This document shows, one piece after another, positions 33,474-42,582 of a stretch of 63,482 nucleotides of DNA. Below the pieces are notes generated by a model. The model searched no databases. It saw only the letters and a list, made by a program, of their open reading frames with translations, and had not been told where the DNA came from. Made by a program: the position numbers and the translations under genes. How positions within the stretch are numbered: the first letter of the stretch is position 1; every line of letters starts with the position of its first letter. This DNA comes from RQOF01 sp964461135 (GTDB lineage Bacteria > Calditrichota > Calditrichia > RBG-13-44-9), in the NCBI GenBank assembly GCA_964461135.1, contig CAYWTB010000018.1, forward strand, positions 1 through 63,482, read 5' to 3'.

Positions 33474-34895
33474 TTATTCAAGGTCAATAATAATTTCTAT
33501 TCTGCGGTTTAAACGACGTCCTTCCATTGTTTCATTGCTCTCAATGGGTTTACTTTCTCCGTATCCGAGACTTTCAAACTGCTCCGGAGGTAAATTCATG
33601 TTTGCTTCCAGATATGCTCTAACGGCGGCGGCCCGGTTTTCCGATAAATTCAAATTATAAGCATCGTTGCCCTGTGAATCGGTATGTCCGGCAACGAGAT
33701 ATTTTTTATTGGGAAATTCCCGCAGTGCCCTCATCACTTTTGTCAACAGCATAAATTGATCGGGTGTAATTACGGCTGATCCCGATCCGAAGGTGAGCCC
33801 ATAGAGACGAATAATTACCTGATTCTCGGTCAGAAGTACCAGCGCTTCATCACGGGTAAACAACTTCTCGATTTTCGTCAGTTTTTCTTCTCGGTCTTTT
33901 TTCCGTTGCAGTTCTGAAACCACCGTGTTTTCATACTGTTGGATTTTCTGATTCAATGTCTCGTTTTCTGCCTGCACCCCGTTAAGATCTTCCTTTAGAG
34001 TTTTATTTTCTTCCTTCATGGTCTGGATGGCCACAATAATATCCTTTTCCGTCTGCGCATACCCATTTTCATAACTACCTTTAAATCCCAGTTCTTCTGT
34101 GATGCTATCCATTCGTTGTTCAAAATCGCGCATCAGCTTTTCCCAGTTTTTATCATCCTTCCGAATTTTTTTGATAACATCGGCCAGATACATGGCATGC
34201 TTCACCTGATAGGCTGCTTCCTCGGCGGTTTCCCTGGCATTGGATTTTGCATAGCGGTTACTGTTTAAAATCACCAGGACCTGATTATACAGCGTCTGTG
34301 CCTGGTTCAGCGTTATGAGCGCATTTTCCTTGACGTTCTGCTCATCGGCCTGCTTCAGTAAATCCCTGACGTTTCCTACAATATTTTCCTTTATGGCTTT
34401 GAGTTCAGACTGGCGATAGGCTTCATCCACTTTCATGGAACGACTGCGCGCTCCGTTGAGATCACCGTCTTCCAGCCGTCCACTGGCTTCCAGAAATTGT
34501 TTCTCCGCCTCTTCAAACTCCTGCGTGGCATATTGCGGTGCCTGAGCTTCCAGAGCATCTTCCCGGGCCTGCAGAACATCCTTAAACAGAATCTCACCCT
34601 GCTTGCCGATATCGTTGACCACCTTCAGGTAGCGGCTGGCTTTTTCTAATTTTTCCTTAATTCCGCGAATATCCTTGCCCGCCTTGAAATCTTTGCCGGC
34701 TTTATCAAATTCTTCCTGGGCATTACCAAAATTTCCCGGCGACAAAAGATCATAATTTTTTTGCCGTAACTGACTCATTTCATTTTCCACCCCATTGATA
34801 AGGCTCTCAATATCCTGCTGGGCAAATAGAGACGTTATCATAGCAAGAAACACGACCACCATAACGGAATTCAGGCGATGAAGCAAATTTTTCAT
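33474..34895 (-). CDS. OmpA-family protein with DUF4398-like and coiled-coil N-terminal region
   Basis: This 473-residue protein has a signal peptide (MKNLLHRLNSVMVVVFLAMI, cleavage after LFAQ). Helical DUF4398-like repeats follow at about residues 40-230 (YATQEFEEAEKQFLEASGRL, NARETAEEAAYQVKHAM), then a long coiled coil (about 285-335). A C-terminal OmpA peptidoglycan-binding domain (about 355-473) includes YLVAGHTDSQGNDAYNLNLS and GYGESKPIESNETMEGRRLN. The conserved Asp and Arg for diaminopimelate binding are present. It probably links the outer membrane to the cell wall. I chose the ATG at 34895, behind AAAGGAGAA, over an in-frame ATG at 34997 that would add 34 non-signal residues. Confidence 0.9.
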   Translation of the reverse strand: MKNLLHRLNSVMVVVFLAMITSLFAQQDIESLINGVENEMSQLRQKNYDLLSPGNFGNAQEEFDKAGKDFKAGKDIRGIKEKLEKASRYLKVVNDIGKQGEILFKDVLQAREDALEAQAPQYATQEFEEAEKQFLEASGRLEDGDLNGARSRSMKVDEAYRQSELKAIKENIVGNVRDLLKQADEQNVKENALITLNQAQTLYNQVLVILNSNRYAKSNARETAEEAAYQVKHAMYLADVIKKIRKDDKNWEKLMRDFEQRMDSITEELGFKGSYENGYAQTEKDIIVAIQTMKEENKTLKEDLNGVQAENETLNQKIQQYENTVVSELQRKKDREEKLTKIEKLFTRDEALVLLTENQVIIRLYGLTFGSGSAVITPDQFMLLTKVMRALREFPNKKYLVAGHTDSQGNDAYNLNLSENRAAAVRAYLEANMNLPPEQFESLGYGESKPIESNETMEGRRLNRRIEIIIDLE

Positions 34896-35057
34896 AATAT
34901 TTCTCCTTTCAAACCAAAAACCATTTTTATTAGATGTAAAATATATACTATTCGGGTTTGATCCAAACAAAATTATCAACATCTCCGCCATAAACAAAGG
35001 CAGAAATCTTTTTCGGAACCCTGAATCAAGTTTTTAAATCCAATTTTCCCGGTGACA

Positions 35058-36809
35058 TTATTTCCGGGAATTCTGGATATAACGATTGGTGATAGGAAAA
35101 CGCCGGTCTTTTCCGAAAGCACGATGGGTTATTTTTATTCCCGGGGCGCCCTGTCTTCGCTTATATTCATTTCCATCCACCAGCCCGATCACACGTTTTA
35201 CCGTCCCACGGTCAAATCCCATGGCCGTAATTTCATCCAGCGAGTGATCCGCTTCCACATAAGCCTGCAGAATGGGATCCAGTATATCGTAAGCGGGCAA
35301 AAAATCGGTATCCTTCTGGTCTTCTTTTAACTCCGCTGATGGTTCCTTATTGAGAATATTCTCGGGAATAATATCATGGCCCGCCTGCCGGTTGCGGTAA
35401 CGGGCCAGGTCATAGACCATGGTTTTATACACATCCTTAATCACTGAAAATCCTCCAACCATGTCTCCGTAAAGCGTGCAGTAACCCACACTTATTTCGC
35501 TCTTGTTCCCGGTAGCCAGAACCAGTAATCCGAATTTATTGGAGAGCGACATCAGCAGATTCCCCCGAATTCGTGCCTGGATATTTTCTTCAGTGGTATC
35601 CGGCGGCCGGTCTCCGAAAATCGGCTTCAGTTCTTTTAAAAAATTGTCATAGAGGAGTTTAACGGGAAGTTCGTGAAAAGTTATGCCGAAATTCTTAGCC
35701 ACTTTTCTGGCATCGGATTTACTGGTACTGGAGGTAAAATGACTGGGCATGGAAACGCCGATAACGTTTTCCTTTCCTAGGGCATCCACCGCGATGGCAG
35801 TAACCAGGGCGGAGTCAATTCCGCCTGATATTCCGATCACAACTTTCTGAAACCGGTTTTTATTCACATAATCCCTTAAACCGGTTTCCAGCGCCTTATA
35901 AACTTCGGCGGTGGCATCCATAAAATCGGTGATACCACTTTCTTCAAATTCATCTTTCTTCCCGCTTTCGGCAGACTCCAGCTGAAACCAGCTTACCTTC
36001 CGCTCCGGAAGTATGAAAATCTTTTCTTTACGGCGCCGGGGATCATGGATACGTTTATTAAAAACATTATCCGGATAAAGGGTAACGGTGAGCAGCTGTT
36101 CTTCAAAGGAGGCCGCTTTACTCAGTAGGGCTCCCTCCTCCGAAATAACCATGCTGTTCCCATCGAAGACCAGTTCATCCTGTCCGCCCACACTGTTTAA
36201 ATAAGCTACAATAGTAACATTATCCTCTGCACGGGTCGCCAGCATTCTGAAGCGCGAGACGGCCTTTCCGAAATGATAGGGGGAAGAAGAAATATTAATC
36301 ACCACCTCTGCCCCCCCGTAAAGGGACTGATCCCGGGTAGGTCCGCCGGGATACCAGATATCTTCACATATATTAATGCCTATGCGGATATCGTTCAGTA
36401 CAAATACAGGCACTTCCTGACCGGCCTGAAAATAACGGTCCTCGTCAAAAACTCCATAATTCGGAAGAAATACTTTATGATATACGCCCGCCAGTTTGGT
36501 ATGGTGAAGAACGGCGGCGGAATTATAAATATCATCGTCACGGTCTACAAAACCGACTATGGCCGTTATACCGGCGGTACTCTCAATGAGTTTATTCAAA
36601 TAATAAATATTTTCTCCTATGAATTCAGGTTTCAGCAGGAGATCTTCCGGAGGATATCCGGTCAGACACAATTCGGGAAAGGCAATTACCTCAACTCCTT
36701 TTCCCCGGGCAAGGTCAATATATTCGACGATTTTTCGGTAGTTTCCCTCCAGATCACCCACAACATGATTAATCTGCGCCAGGGCCAGTCGTAGTCTTCT
36801 CATGGGCAT
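35058..36809 (-). CDS. nadE: Glutamine-dependent NAD+ synthetase
   Basis: This 583-residue two-domain enzyme is NadE. The N-terminal nitrilase-type glutaminase has the Glu-Lys-Cys triad at AFPELCLTGYPPEDLL near 47, HKVFLPNYGVFDE near 112 and IGINICEDIWYPGGPT near 148. The C-terminal NAD synthase has the P-loop VVIGISGGIDSALVTAIAVD near 305, plus LVLATGNKSEISVGYCTLYG near 410. It converts deamido-NAD to NAD using glutamine as the nitrogen source. I take the ATG at 36809, near a GAGGAGAAG site. The ATG two codons later is an alternative, and an upstream start at 36863 looks spurious. It lies upstream of the OmpA-family gene, 162 bases apart. Confidence 0.95.
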   Translation of the reverse strand: MPMRRLRLALAQINHVVGDLEGNYRKIVEYIDLARGKGVEVIAFPELCLTGYPPEDLLLKPEFIGENIYYLNKLIESTAGITAIVGFVDRDDDIYNSAAVLHHTKLAGVYHKVFLPNYGVFDEDRYFQAGQEVPVFVLNDIRIGINICEDIWYPGGPTRDQSLYGGAEVVINISSSPYHFGKAVSRFRMLATRAEDNVTIVAYLNSVGGQDELVFDGNSMVISEEGALLSKAASFEEQLLTVTLYPDNVFNKRIHDPRRRKEKIFILPERKVSWFQLESAESGKKDEFEESGITDFMDATAEVYKALETGLRDYVNKNRFQKVVIGISGGIDSALVTAIAVDALGKENVIGVSMPSHFTSSTSKSDARKVAKNFGITFHELPVKLLYDNFLKELKPIFGDRPPDTTEENIQARIRGNLLMSLSNKFGLLVLATGNKSEISVGYCTLYGDMVGGFSVIKDVYKTMVYDLARYRNRQAGHDIIPENILNKEPSAELKEDQKDTDFLPAYDILDPILQAYVEADHSLDEITAMGFDRGTVKRVIGLVDGNEYKRRQGAPGIKITHRAFGKDRRFPITNRYIQNSRK

Positions 36810-37059
36810 TCTTCTCCTCGGATTATCATAAGGTAAGTTATGAATTAACCAATATTTAATCAAGTGAATTTATGGATGAAAAGGAGGTTATTAATTCCGG
36901 GCGTCCGTCCCTGACTGGAACAACAAAAATTTCCGCTGTCACTTTCTTACCCGTGGTGTCTTTTAAAAATGTGGTATACCAAATGGACTATTATGCGCTA
37001 ATCGTTTTAAACTAAGGCGGAACCTTATTATTTCGCGTATCTCTTTTGTATCTTTTTAG

Positions 37060-37087
37060 TTGAATTAACTTTGGAATTTCCTATATT
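37060..37087 (+). promoter_or_regulatory. Candidate promoter for the ptsN operon
   Basis: TTGAAT (37060-37065) and TATATT (37082-37087) are spaced by 16 bases, about 27 bases before the ptsN-like ATG. Transcription would start very near the ribosome site, leaving a short leader. The region is divergent from nadE. Confidence 0.4.
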
Positions 37088-37114
37088 TTGAGGTTATTCA
37101 GCCGGAGGTAAAAT

Positions 37115-37591
37115 ATGAAGTTGATTGACGTCATCGAACCCAGGTTTATCAAAATTCCTCTTCAATCGACCACAAAAGAGAGCATCATCAAAGAGCTCAT
37201 TGAAGTTCTTGCCAGTCAGAAAATATTCGAGGATCAGGAGGAAGTGTTCAAAGCAGTGATGGAGCGGGAAAAAATTATGACTACAGGGGTTGGCAGAGAG
37301 GTGGCCATACCACATTGTAAAAAAAAGGGATGTAAAAAATTTGCCATTGCCCTGGGACTGCATCCCACAGGCATTGACTTTAATTCCATAGATAACAAAC
37401 CGGTAAGAATCATCTTCTTACTGATCGGTCCTGAGGAAAATCCCGGAATGCATATCCGGCTGCTCAGTCGCATTTCACGGCTTATTGCCAAAGACACACT
37501 CCGGCAGGGCCTGTTGGGTGCACAATCACCGGCCGAAGCCTATGACTTACTGAAGGCGGAAGAGGAAAAATATTTTGAGATTGTTTCATGA
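37115..37591 (+). CDS. ptsN: PTS EIIA-Ntr-like (PtsN) protein
   Basis: This 158-residue protein is a fructose-type EIIA domain. The phosphorylated histidine is in GVGREVAIPHCKKKGCKKFA near residue 68. The family helix VFKAVMEREKIMTTGVG precedes it, and the closing strand region VRIIFLLIGPEENPGMHIRL follows. No permease partner is nearby, so it is more likely a regulatory EIIA-Ntr than a sugar transporter part. EIIA-Ntr proteins report phosphotransfer status to other proteins, often potassium transport or stress pathways. A CCGGAGG site precedes the ATG. It overlaps the next gene by four bases (ATGA). Confidence 0.9.
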   Translation: MKLIDVIEPRFIKIPLQSTTKESIIKELIEVLASQKIFEDQEEVFKAVMEREKIMTTGVGREVAIPHCKKKGCKKFAIALGLHPTGIDFNSIDNKPVRIIFLLIGPEENPGMHIRLLSRISRLIAKDTLRQGLLGAQSPAEAYDLLKAEEEKYFEIVS

Positions 37592-37923
37592 AACTGCTGG
37601 TGTTTATTCTGAACAAAGAAGAGCATCTGGAGGAAATTCTTGAGGCCTTTCTGGAGCTTAATATTAAGGGAGCCACCATTCTGGACAGTGTGGGCATGGG
37701 ATCAATTCTGGCCCAGGATATTCCGATATTTGCGGGATTCAAAAAACTGCTGCAGGGAAGCCGTCCTGCCAATAAAACCATCCTTACCGTAATACCGGAC
37801 CTGCAGGTTAAACCTGCCGTTAAAGCCATTGAGCAAATTGTCGGTTCTCTGGAAGAACCGGGAAATGGTCTGCTGTTCGTACTGGAAGTGGATCAGCTTT
37901 TCGGTTTAAGCAAAACTTTTTAG
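37588..37923 (+). CDS. PII-like signal protein
   Basis: This 111-residue protein resembles the PII/GlnB-like ferredoxin fold: KLLVFILNKEEHLEEILEAF at the start, then LNIKGATILDSVGMG, a loop and a second beta-alpha unit (KTILTVIPDLQVKPAVKAIE). No Tyr51-type uridylylation site is evident. Such PII-like proteins bind nucleotides or small molecules and control a neighbouring membrane protein. Here the neighbours are an EIIA-Ntr (4-base overlap) and a ClC channel. It probably transmits a signal to the channel, but this is inference. Confidence 0.72.
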   Translation: MKLLVFILNKEEHLEEILEAFLELNIKGATILDSVGMGSILAQDIPIFAGFKKLLQGSRPANKTILTVIPDLQVKPAVKAIEQIVGSLEEPGNGLLFVLEVDQLFGLSKTF

Positions 37924-37977
37924 AGAATACGGCATTAGTTTTTCTAAAAGCAGAAAATACAGGTAAGAGGTAATCCA

Positions 37978-38226
37978 ATGCCAAAGAAGGAACAACATAA
38001 AAACTGGAAGAAAGTCGGACCCCTGCCCGGACTTTTATACGCCGAAATGGTAGGGGAGGTATTAAAACGTAAAAAAATTCCCTTTTCAGTCTCGCAGGAT
38101 GGCGTCGCCACCGCCTACGGTTTTACCGGAACCCACCTGGCAGGAAATGAAGCTTTCATCTGGGTGCCGGAGAATTATGTAGATAGAGTGAAAGAGATAA
38201 TCGAGCAGATGATCGACCATATTTAA
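37978..38226 (+). CDS. DUF2007-like small protein
   Basis: This 82-residue soluble protein has the pattern AEMVGEVLKRKKIPFSVSQD, followed by GNEAFIWVPENYVDRVKEII. It matches the small DUF2007 'putative signal transducing protein' type, where a helix and a strand precede an Ile/Val-Pro-x-x-x-x-x-x-A-x-x-I-L end. It is encoded 54 bases after the PII-like gene and 15 bases before the ClC gene. Function unknown. Confidence 0.68.
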   Translation: MPKKEQHKNWKKVGPLPGLLYAEMVGEVLKRKKIPFSVSQDGVATAYGFTGTHLAGNEAFIWVPENYVDRVKEIIEQMIDHI

Positions 38227-38241
38227 AGAGGAATCTCTACG

Positions 38242-40014
38242 GTGAAATTCAAGCATATCCGAAAGCATGCTCAGATCACCATCCTGAAATTTCTGCAACG
38301 GATTGACTTCCCGGAAGATTTTTACATGCTGTTTCTGGCGGCTCTCATCGGTGTTTTCGCCGGGCTGGGAGCTTATATCCTTACCCTGCTTATTAATTTT
38401 TTCCGCTATATTTTTTTCGATAAAATTTATAACCTCTCCCCTTTTACCTTTACAAGCTATATTCTGCTGGCACTTTTTCCGGCCATTGGAGGGCTTATTG
38501 TGGGGCTGGTTATTCATTTCTTTTCCCGGGAATCCCGTGGCCATGGTGTACCGGCTGTCATTGAGTCCATAGCCAACCGGGCCGGATATATTCGACCGCG
38601 GGTAACTCTGATTACCTCCTTTACCGCCGCCGCCACCATCGGTACAGGCGGTTCGGCCGGAAAGGAAGGTCCCATTGTGCAGATTGGCGCCGCCATCGGT
38701 TCCACGGTGGGACAGTTGTTCAACGTCTCTTCGGAGCGCCTGAAAGTGCTGGTGGGAACCGGAGCAGGTGCCGGACTGGCGGCGGTATTCAATGCACCTG
38801 TGACCGGTGTGCTATTTGCGCTGGAAGTGTTGCTGGCAGATTTCAGCATTAATGCCTTCACTCCCATCATTTTTGCCACAGTAATCTCCACCACCATATC
38901 CCATTATCTCATCGGCAGTAGTCCGGTTCTGCACGTCCCGGTCTATTACCTGGAAAGTGTTTATGAATATCCCCTCTATATCCTGATGGGGGTGGTAGGA
39001 GGTTTTGTGGCGGTGTCCTTCACTCGTATTCTTTATGCCACGGAAGATTTTTTTAATAAATATCCGGATATACCGGAATATGTTAAACCAACCCTGGGCG
39101 GGCTCCTGGTAGGCATCATTACTATTTTCTTTCCGGAAATTTACGGTTTTGAAGATGCTGCCATTCACAATGCACTCCTGGAAAGAACAGCTGTATGGAT
39201 ACTCTTCCTGTTGACGGTATTTAAAATCCTGGCGACTTCTCTTTCATTAGGCAGCGGTGGTTCGGGCGGTTTATTTATCCCTGCCCTTTTTGTGGGCGCC
39301 ACATTTGGCGCATTTTTCGGAAGCATCATGAATATGATTTTCCCACAGATTACAGCCTCGCCAGGTGCATATGCCCTGGTGGGAATGGGAATTATGGTGG
39401 CCGGAACCACCCATGCCACTATTTCCGCACTTATGCTGATATTCGAAGTGACCAGTAATTATCAGATCATCCTGCCACTGATGCTGGGTACCATTGTGGC
39501 GACAATAACCTCGCGCCTCATCATGCGCGAGAATATCTACACCATGAAAATCGCTCTCAGCGGAGAATATATTTTCAAAGGACGGAATATGACGCTTCTG
39601 CAGAGTATACCCATCCGGAAACATGTGGAAAAAAAATTTGATTCCGTCAGGGAAAATACTTCTTTCGATAAAATACTAGAACTCCTGCGGAAAAGCGATC
39701 ATGCCACCTTTCCGGTCATTACTCCCGGTGACAAACTGGTGGGATTGATCTCTCTTAACAATATCCGCTCTTACATGTTCGAGGAGGATCTGTACCCGCT
39801 TCTTATCGCCAAGGACATCATGCAGGAAGAGTACATTTCCGTGCATCCCGGGCAGTCACTGGCCGATGTGCTGCGGCTGTTTGACCTGACCGATGCTGAA
39901 CTGTTACCGGTAACCGAAAAAAGGAGTAACAGAAATCTGATTGGGGTAATTTACCGCGATGAGCTGATGCGCTGGTACCGCAAAGCCCCTTTATTTCAAC
40001 CCAGTAAACCCTAA
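38242..40014 (+). CDS. ClC-family chloride channel/antiporter with CBS domains
   Basis: This 590-residue protein has about ten to twelve membrane helices of the ClC type. Selectivity motifs are RGHGVPAVIESIANRAG near residue 96, GTGGSAGKEGPIVQIGAAIG near 136 (GKEGP keeps the gating glutamate), and GSGGSGGLFIPALFVGATFG near 338 (GLFIP). Two CBS domains occupy about 455-575 (FPVITPGDKLVGLISLNNIR, IMQEEYISVHPGQSLADVLR). They may bind nucleotides and gate the channel. Transport could be chloride/proton exchange or a fluoride-like process. The proton-coupling glutamate of antiporters (E203 in E. coli) cannot be assigned confidently by eye. The ATG or GTG start is near 38242, and it overlaps no gene. 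Confidence 0.92.
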   Translation: MKFKHIRKHAQITILKFLQRIDFPEDFYMLFLAALIGVFAGLGAYILTLLINFFRYIFFDKIYNLSPFTFTSYILLALFPAIGGLIVGLVIHFFSRESRGHGVPAVIESIANRAGYIRPRVTLITSFTAAATIGTGGSAGKEGPIVQIGAAIGSTVGQLFNVSSERLKVLVGTGAGAGLAAVFNAPVTGVLFALEVLLADFSINAFTPIIFATVISTTISHYLIGSSPVLHVPVYYLESVYEYPLYILMGVVGGFVAVSFTRILYATEDFFNKYPDIPEYVKPTLGGLLVGIITIFFPEIYGFEDAAIHNALLERTAVWILFLLTVFKILATSLSLGSGGSGGLFIPALFVGATFGAFFGSIMNMIFPQITASPGAYALVGMGIMVAGTTHATISALMLIFEVTSNYQIILPLMLGTIVATITSRLIMRENIYTMKIALSGEYIFKGRNMTLLQSIPIRKHVEKKFDSVRENTSFDKILELLRKSDHATFPVITPGDKLVGLISLNNIRSYMFEEDLYPLLIAKDIMQEEYISVHPGQSLADVLRLFDLTDAELLPVTEKRSNRNLIGVIYRDELMRWYRKAPLFQPSKP

Positions 40015-40019
40015 ATTTT

Positions 40020-40799
40020 ATGAATTCCCTGAAGCATTACCAAAAGCTGCATCTAAAAAAGTACCGCCAAGAGTGGCAACTTTTTATTGTGGAGGGCAAA
40101 CGCCTGTGCCGGGAGGCGCTGCAATCCGGCTGGGAAATTCAGTCCGCTTTCACAAGCCAGGATTTTACAAATGATCCTGACTGGCAATTCTTCCGCGAAA
40201 AGTTGAATGAACATCATACCCCATTCATTTCCCTCCGGGCGAACGATTTTAAAAAATTAGCGGATACGGAAAATCCCCAGGGAATTTTGTTCATTTTAAA
40301 AATTAGATCCGAAGAGTCCGGGCCGGGTATTTCTCCGGCCAGCCATGACATAATTCTGCTGCTGGACGGCATACGGGATCCCGGGAATATGGGTACCATT
40401 ATCCGTACGGCAGACTGGTTCGGCATTCCCTTAATCTTTTGCAGTTCGGATTCGGTGGATTATTATAATCTGAAAACCCTCCGGGCGACCATGGGTTCCA
40501 TATTTAATGTTCCCTGTCGGGAAACAACTGATCTGGCAGAAACCATGCGCCGGCTGAAGGAAAAAAGTTACTCGCTTATCGGTACCTCCCCGGCAGCTTC
40601 CATGGCATTGAAAAACCTGAATATCAAGTTACCGGTGGCGCTGGTGCTGGGAGGAGAAGCGGAGGGAATTTCTCCCGGTGTTCGTGAGATGCTGGATTTT
40701 ACCATTACTATCCCCCGTCAGGGAAAAGCAGAATCACTCAATGTGTCGATCGCCGCAGGTATCCTTATGAATGATCTCATCACACTTCTCCGCCCCTAA
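40020..40799 (+). CDS. SpoU/TrmH-family RNA 2'-O-methyltransferase
   Basis: This 259-residue protein has an N-terminal substrate-binding domain (HLKKYRQEWQLFIVEGKRLC) and a SpoU methyltransferase domain. Motif 1 is LLLDGIRDPGNMGTIIRTAD near 118, motif 2 is LVLGGEAEGISPGV near 213, and motif 3 is IPRQGKAESLNVSIAAGILM near 232. SpoU enzymes use SAM bound in a trefoil knot to methylate ribose 2'-OH in rRNA or tRNA. The exact RNA target cannot be set from sequence. It lies five bases after the ClC gene, so the two are probably co-transcribed. Confidence 0.9.
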   Translation: MNSLKHYQKLHLKKYRQEWQLFIVEGKRLCREALQSGWEIQSAFTSQDFTNDPDWQFFREKLNEHHTPFISLRANDFKKLADTENPQGILFILKIRSEESGPGISPASHDIILLLDGIRDPGNMGTIIRTADWFGIPLIFCSSDSVDYYNLKTLRATMGSIFNVPCRETTDLAETMRRLKEKSYSLIGTSPAASMALKNLNIKLPVALVLGGEAEGISPGVREMLDFTITIPRQGKAESLNVSIAAGILMNDLITLLRP

Positions 40800-41059
40800 A
40801 TTTTTGATCTGTTTGGATGAACCGCGGTTATTTTGTATAATAGGCTCAGTCCGGAGTTATCCAGGAACGCGATCAATACTTGAATGTTATCACCATGGCA
40901 GTGCGGCATAAAAAATTAATACCTTTAAACAGTACAATTTAAAATTTTTTATCCTGGAATAAGTCCATATTATTGCTTTATCCTATTTCTTGACACCATT
41001 TTTTATCCTGCTGACATATTGAAAATGATGTAGTCAGGATTATCGATTTTGGAGATACG

Positions 41060-41896
41060 ATGAACGAAAAATCAAATTTCCCCCGGCCATTAGAGGCCTT
41101 TCTGGTTATTATAGCCAGTTTTATTTTTGTTCTGCTGGTTACCCAGACCATCCTGTGGATGCTTGTACCTCAACCCGAAGCTGTTAGTCAATCCTCCACC
41201 GGTTTGAAGATATTGATCACCTTTGGGGAAGTGGGATTAATCTTCATCCCCATAATTTATATCCGGCTCAAAAAGTTTTCCTTCAAGGAAGTTTTCCGCT
41301 GGAATACCGTACCGCTGAATATTATCCTTTGGAGTATTGTGCTGGGTCTCAGCATCAGTATTATCGGCGATGAGATGGACCGCCTGATAACCATCATTAT
41401 TCCCGCACCGGAATTCCTGGATGAAATTTCGGAGGCACTGCGTATCAATTCGTTTTCGGATTTTAGTATTTTATTTTGCGGGGCTGTTCTGGCAGCGGCC
41501 TTCATTGAGGAGTCCATTATCCGAGGATTTCTGCAGAAATCTCTGGAAAAATATCAGGATGTGACGAGGGCGGTAATCTATGCCAGTCTGGCCTGGACCA
41601 TAATTCATGGAGTACTTTACTGGGCCATTCAGATCTTCTTGCTGGGAATTATCCTGGGTCTGCTGGCATGGCGTGCGGACAGCATTGTACCCTCGGTTAT
41701 CGGACATGGAATCAATAACGCAGCCGCTCTGTTGTTTTACAATATTAATCAGCAATCCCTAGAAGGCGTATATCTGTGGGGAAATCACGTTTCCCCGCTC
41801 TTCCTCATTCCGGCTATAGCAGGATTAGTTTATGGAATAAAGGCTTTTTACCGGTATTACGGTAAGCCGCCAAAAACTCCGGTATCAATTAATTAG
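41060..41896 (+). CDS. CPBP-family intramembrane metalloprotease
   Basis: This 278-residue protein has about eight membrane helices. The CPBP (CAAX protease/bacteriocin-processing) motifs are visible: EESIIRGFLQKSL near residue 151 (E-E-x-x-x-R), TIIHGVLYWAIQIFLLG near 180 (F/I-x-x-x-H), and VIGHGINNAAALLFYNI near 213 (H-x-x-x-N/D). The zinc-site residues are all present, so it is probably an active membrane protease or maturation factor. The start at 41060 has GGAG upstream. Its last four bases overlap the end of the convergent satD-like gene. Confidence 0.87.
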   Translation: MNEKSNFPRPLEAFLVIIASFIFVLLVTQTILWMLVPQPEAVSQSSTGLKILITFGEVGLIFIPIIYIRLKKFSFKEVFRWNTVPLNIILWSIVLGLSISIIGDEMDRLITIIIPAPEFLDEISEALRINSFSDFSILFCGAVLAAAFIEESIIRGFLQKSLEKYQDVTRAVIYASLAWTIIHGVLYWAIQIFLLGIILGLLAWRADSIVPSVIGHGINNAAALLFYNINQQSLEGVYLWGNHVSPLFLIPAIAGLVYGIKAFYRYYGKPPKTPVSIN

Positions 41897-42552
41897 AATG
41901 TGGGGGTAAATTCCAGGCGAAAATGCTGCAGCACTTCATTGACATTTTTTTCCGCTTCAATGACATCAATGGCACGGTTGTTTTTCAAAACATCACAAAT
42001 GGCCTGTGGAGTCACATTTTGCTTTTCAGCCACTTTCTTATAAGTCCCCAGCTCGAGATAATCCCAGTATAGCTGGTGATGACGCTCATTCCACTTGGAT
42101 TTTATGGAGGAAATAAGCAGAAATACCGTATTAAGCAGAGAGTCCAGGCTGGTCCTTTCCGAATTGAACCAGATGCAGGACTTGCGTTTCTTGGCCAGCG
42201 CCAGCGCACTATTGGCCCGGTGAAATGCCGGACCATCCATTTCAATCGGAAGCCTTCCACCCATTCTGTAAATCATTCCCACACCCATACCATAGCGGAC
42301 GGAAATCGGAAAAACCATTCTCTGCAGGACCTGTATTATTTGAAACGCATGGCCCGCGGTATCCACAAGCGCCTGAAATTCATCCCCCTTGGTCATGGTG
42401 GCGGGGGCATCCATAAAGGTTTCAAACTCCTCATTTATCTGCACAATGGCGGATTTCATAAAAAGCTGCGTCTGGTAACGGTCCAGGCCATTAAGCCTTT
42501 TGGAACCGCTGATATCCCCGATAATGACTGTGTACTCATAATTTTCCGACAT
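41893..42552 (-). CDS. SatD-family protein
   Basis: This 219-residue protein resembles SatD-type proteins. It has an N-terminal nucleotidyl-cyclase-like segment (VIIGDISGSKRLNGLDRYQT near 8; TMTKGDEFQALVDTAGHAF near 52; VRYGMGVGMIYRMGG near 85). The C-terminal half has a helix-turn-helix-like stretch (YKKVAEKQNVTPQAICDVLK near 175). It may be a DNA-binding sensor or regulator. In this window it follows a DUF2378-like gene and an alaX-like gene on the same strand, which is an unusual context. Its convergent partner is the CPBP protease. Confidence 0.72.
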   Translation of the reverse strand: MSENYEYTVIIGDISGSKRLNGLDRYQTQLFMKSAIVQINEEFETFMDAPATMTKGDEFQALVDTAGHAFQIIQVLQRMVFPISVRYGMGVGMIYRMGGRLPIEMDGPAFHRANSALALAKKRKSCIWFNSERTSLDSLLNTVFLLISSIKSKWNERHHQLYWDYLELGTYKKVAEKQNVTPQAICDVLKNNRAIDVIEAEKNVNEVLQHFRLEFTPTF

Positions 42553-42582
42553 AGAAATTCTGTTATCCAGGTATAAAATAAT

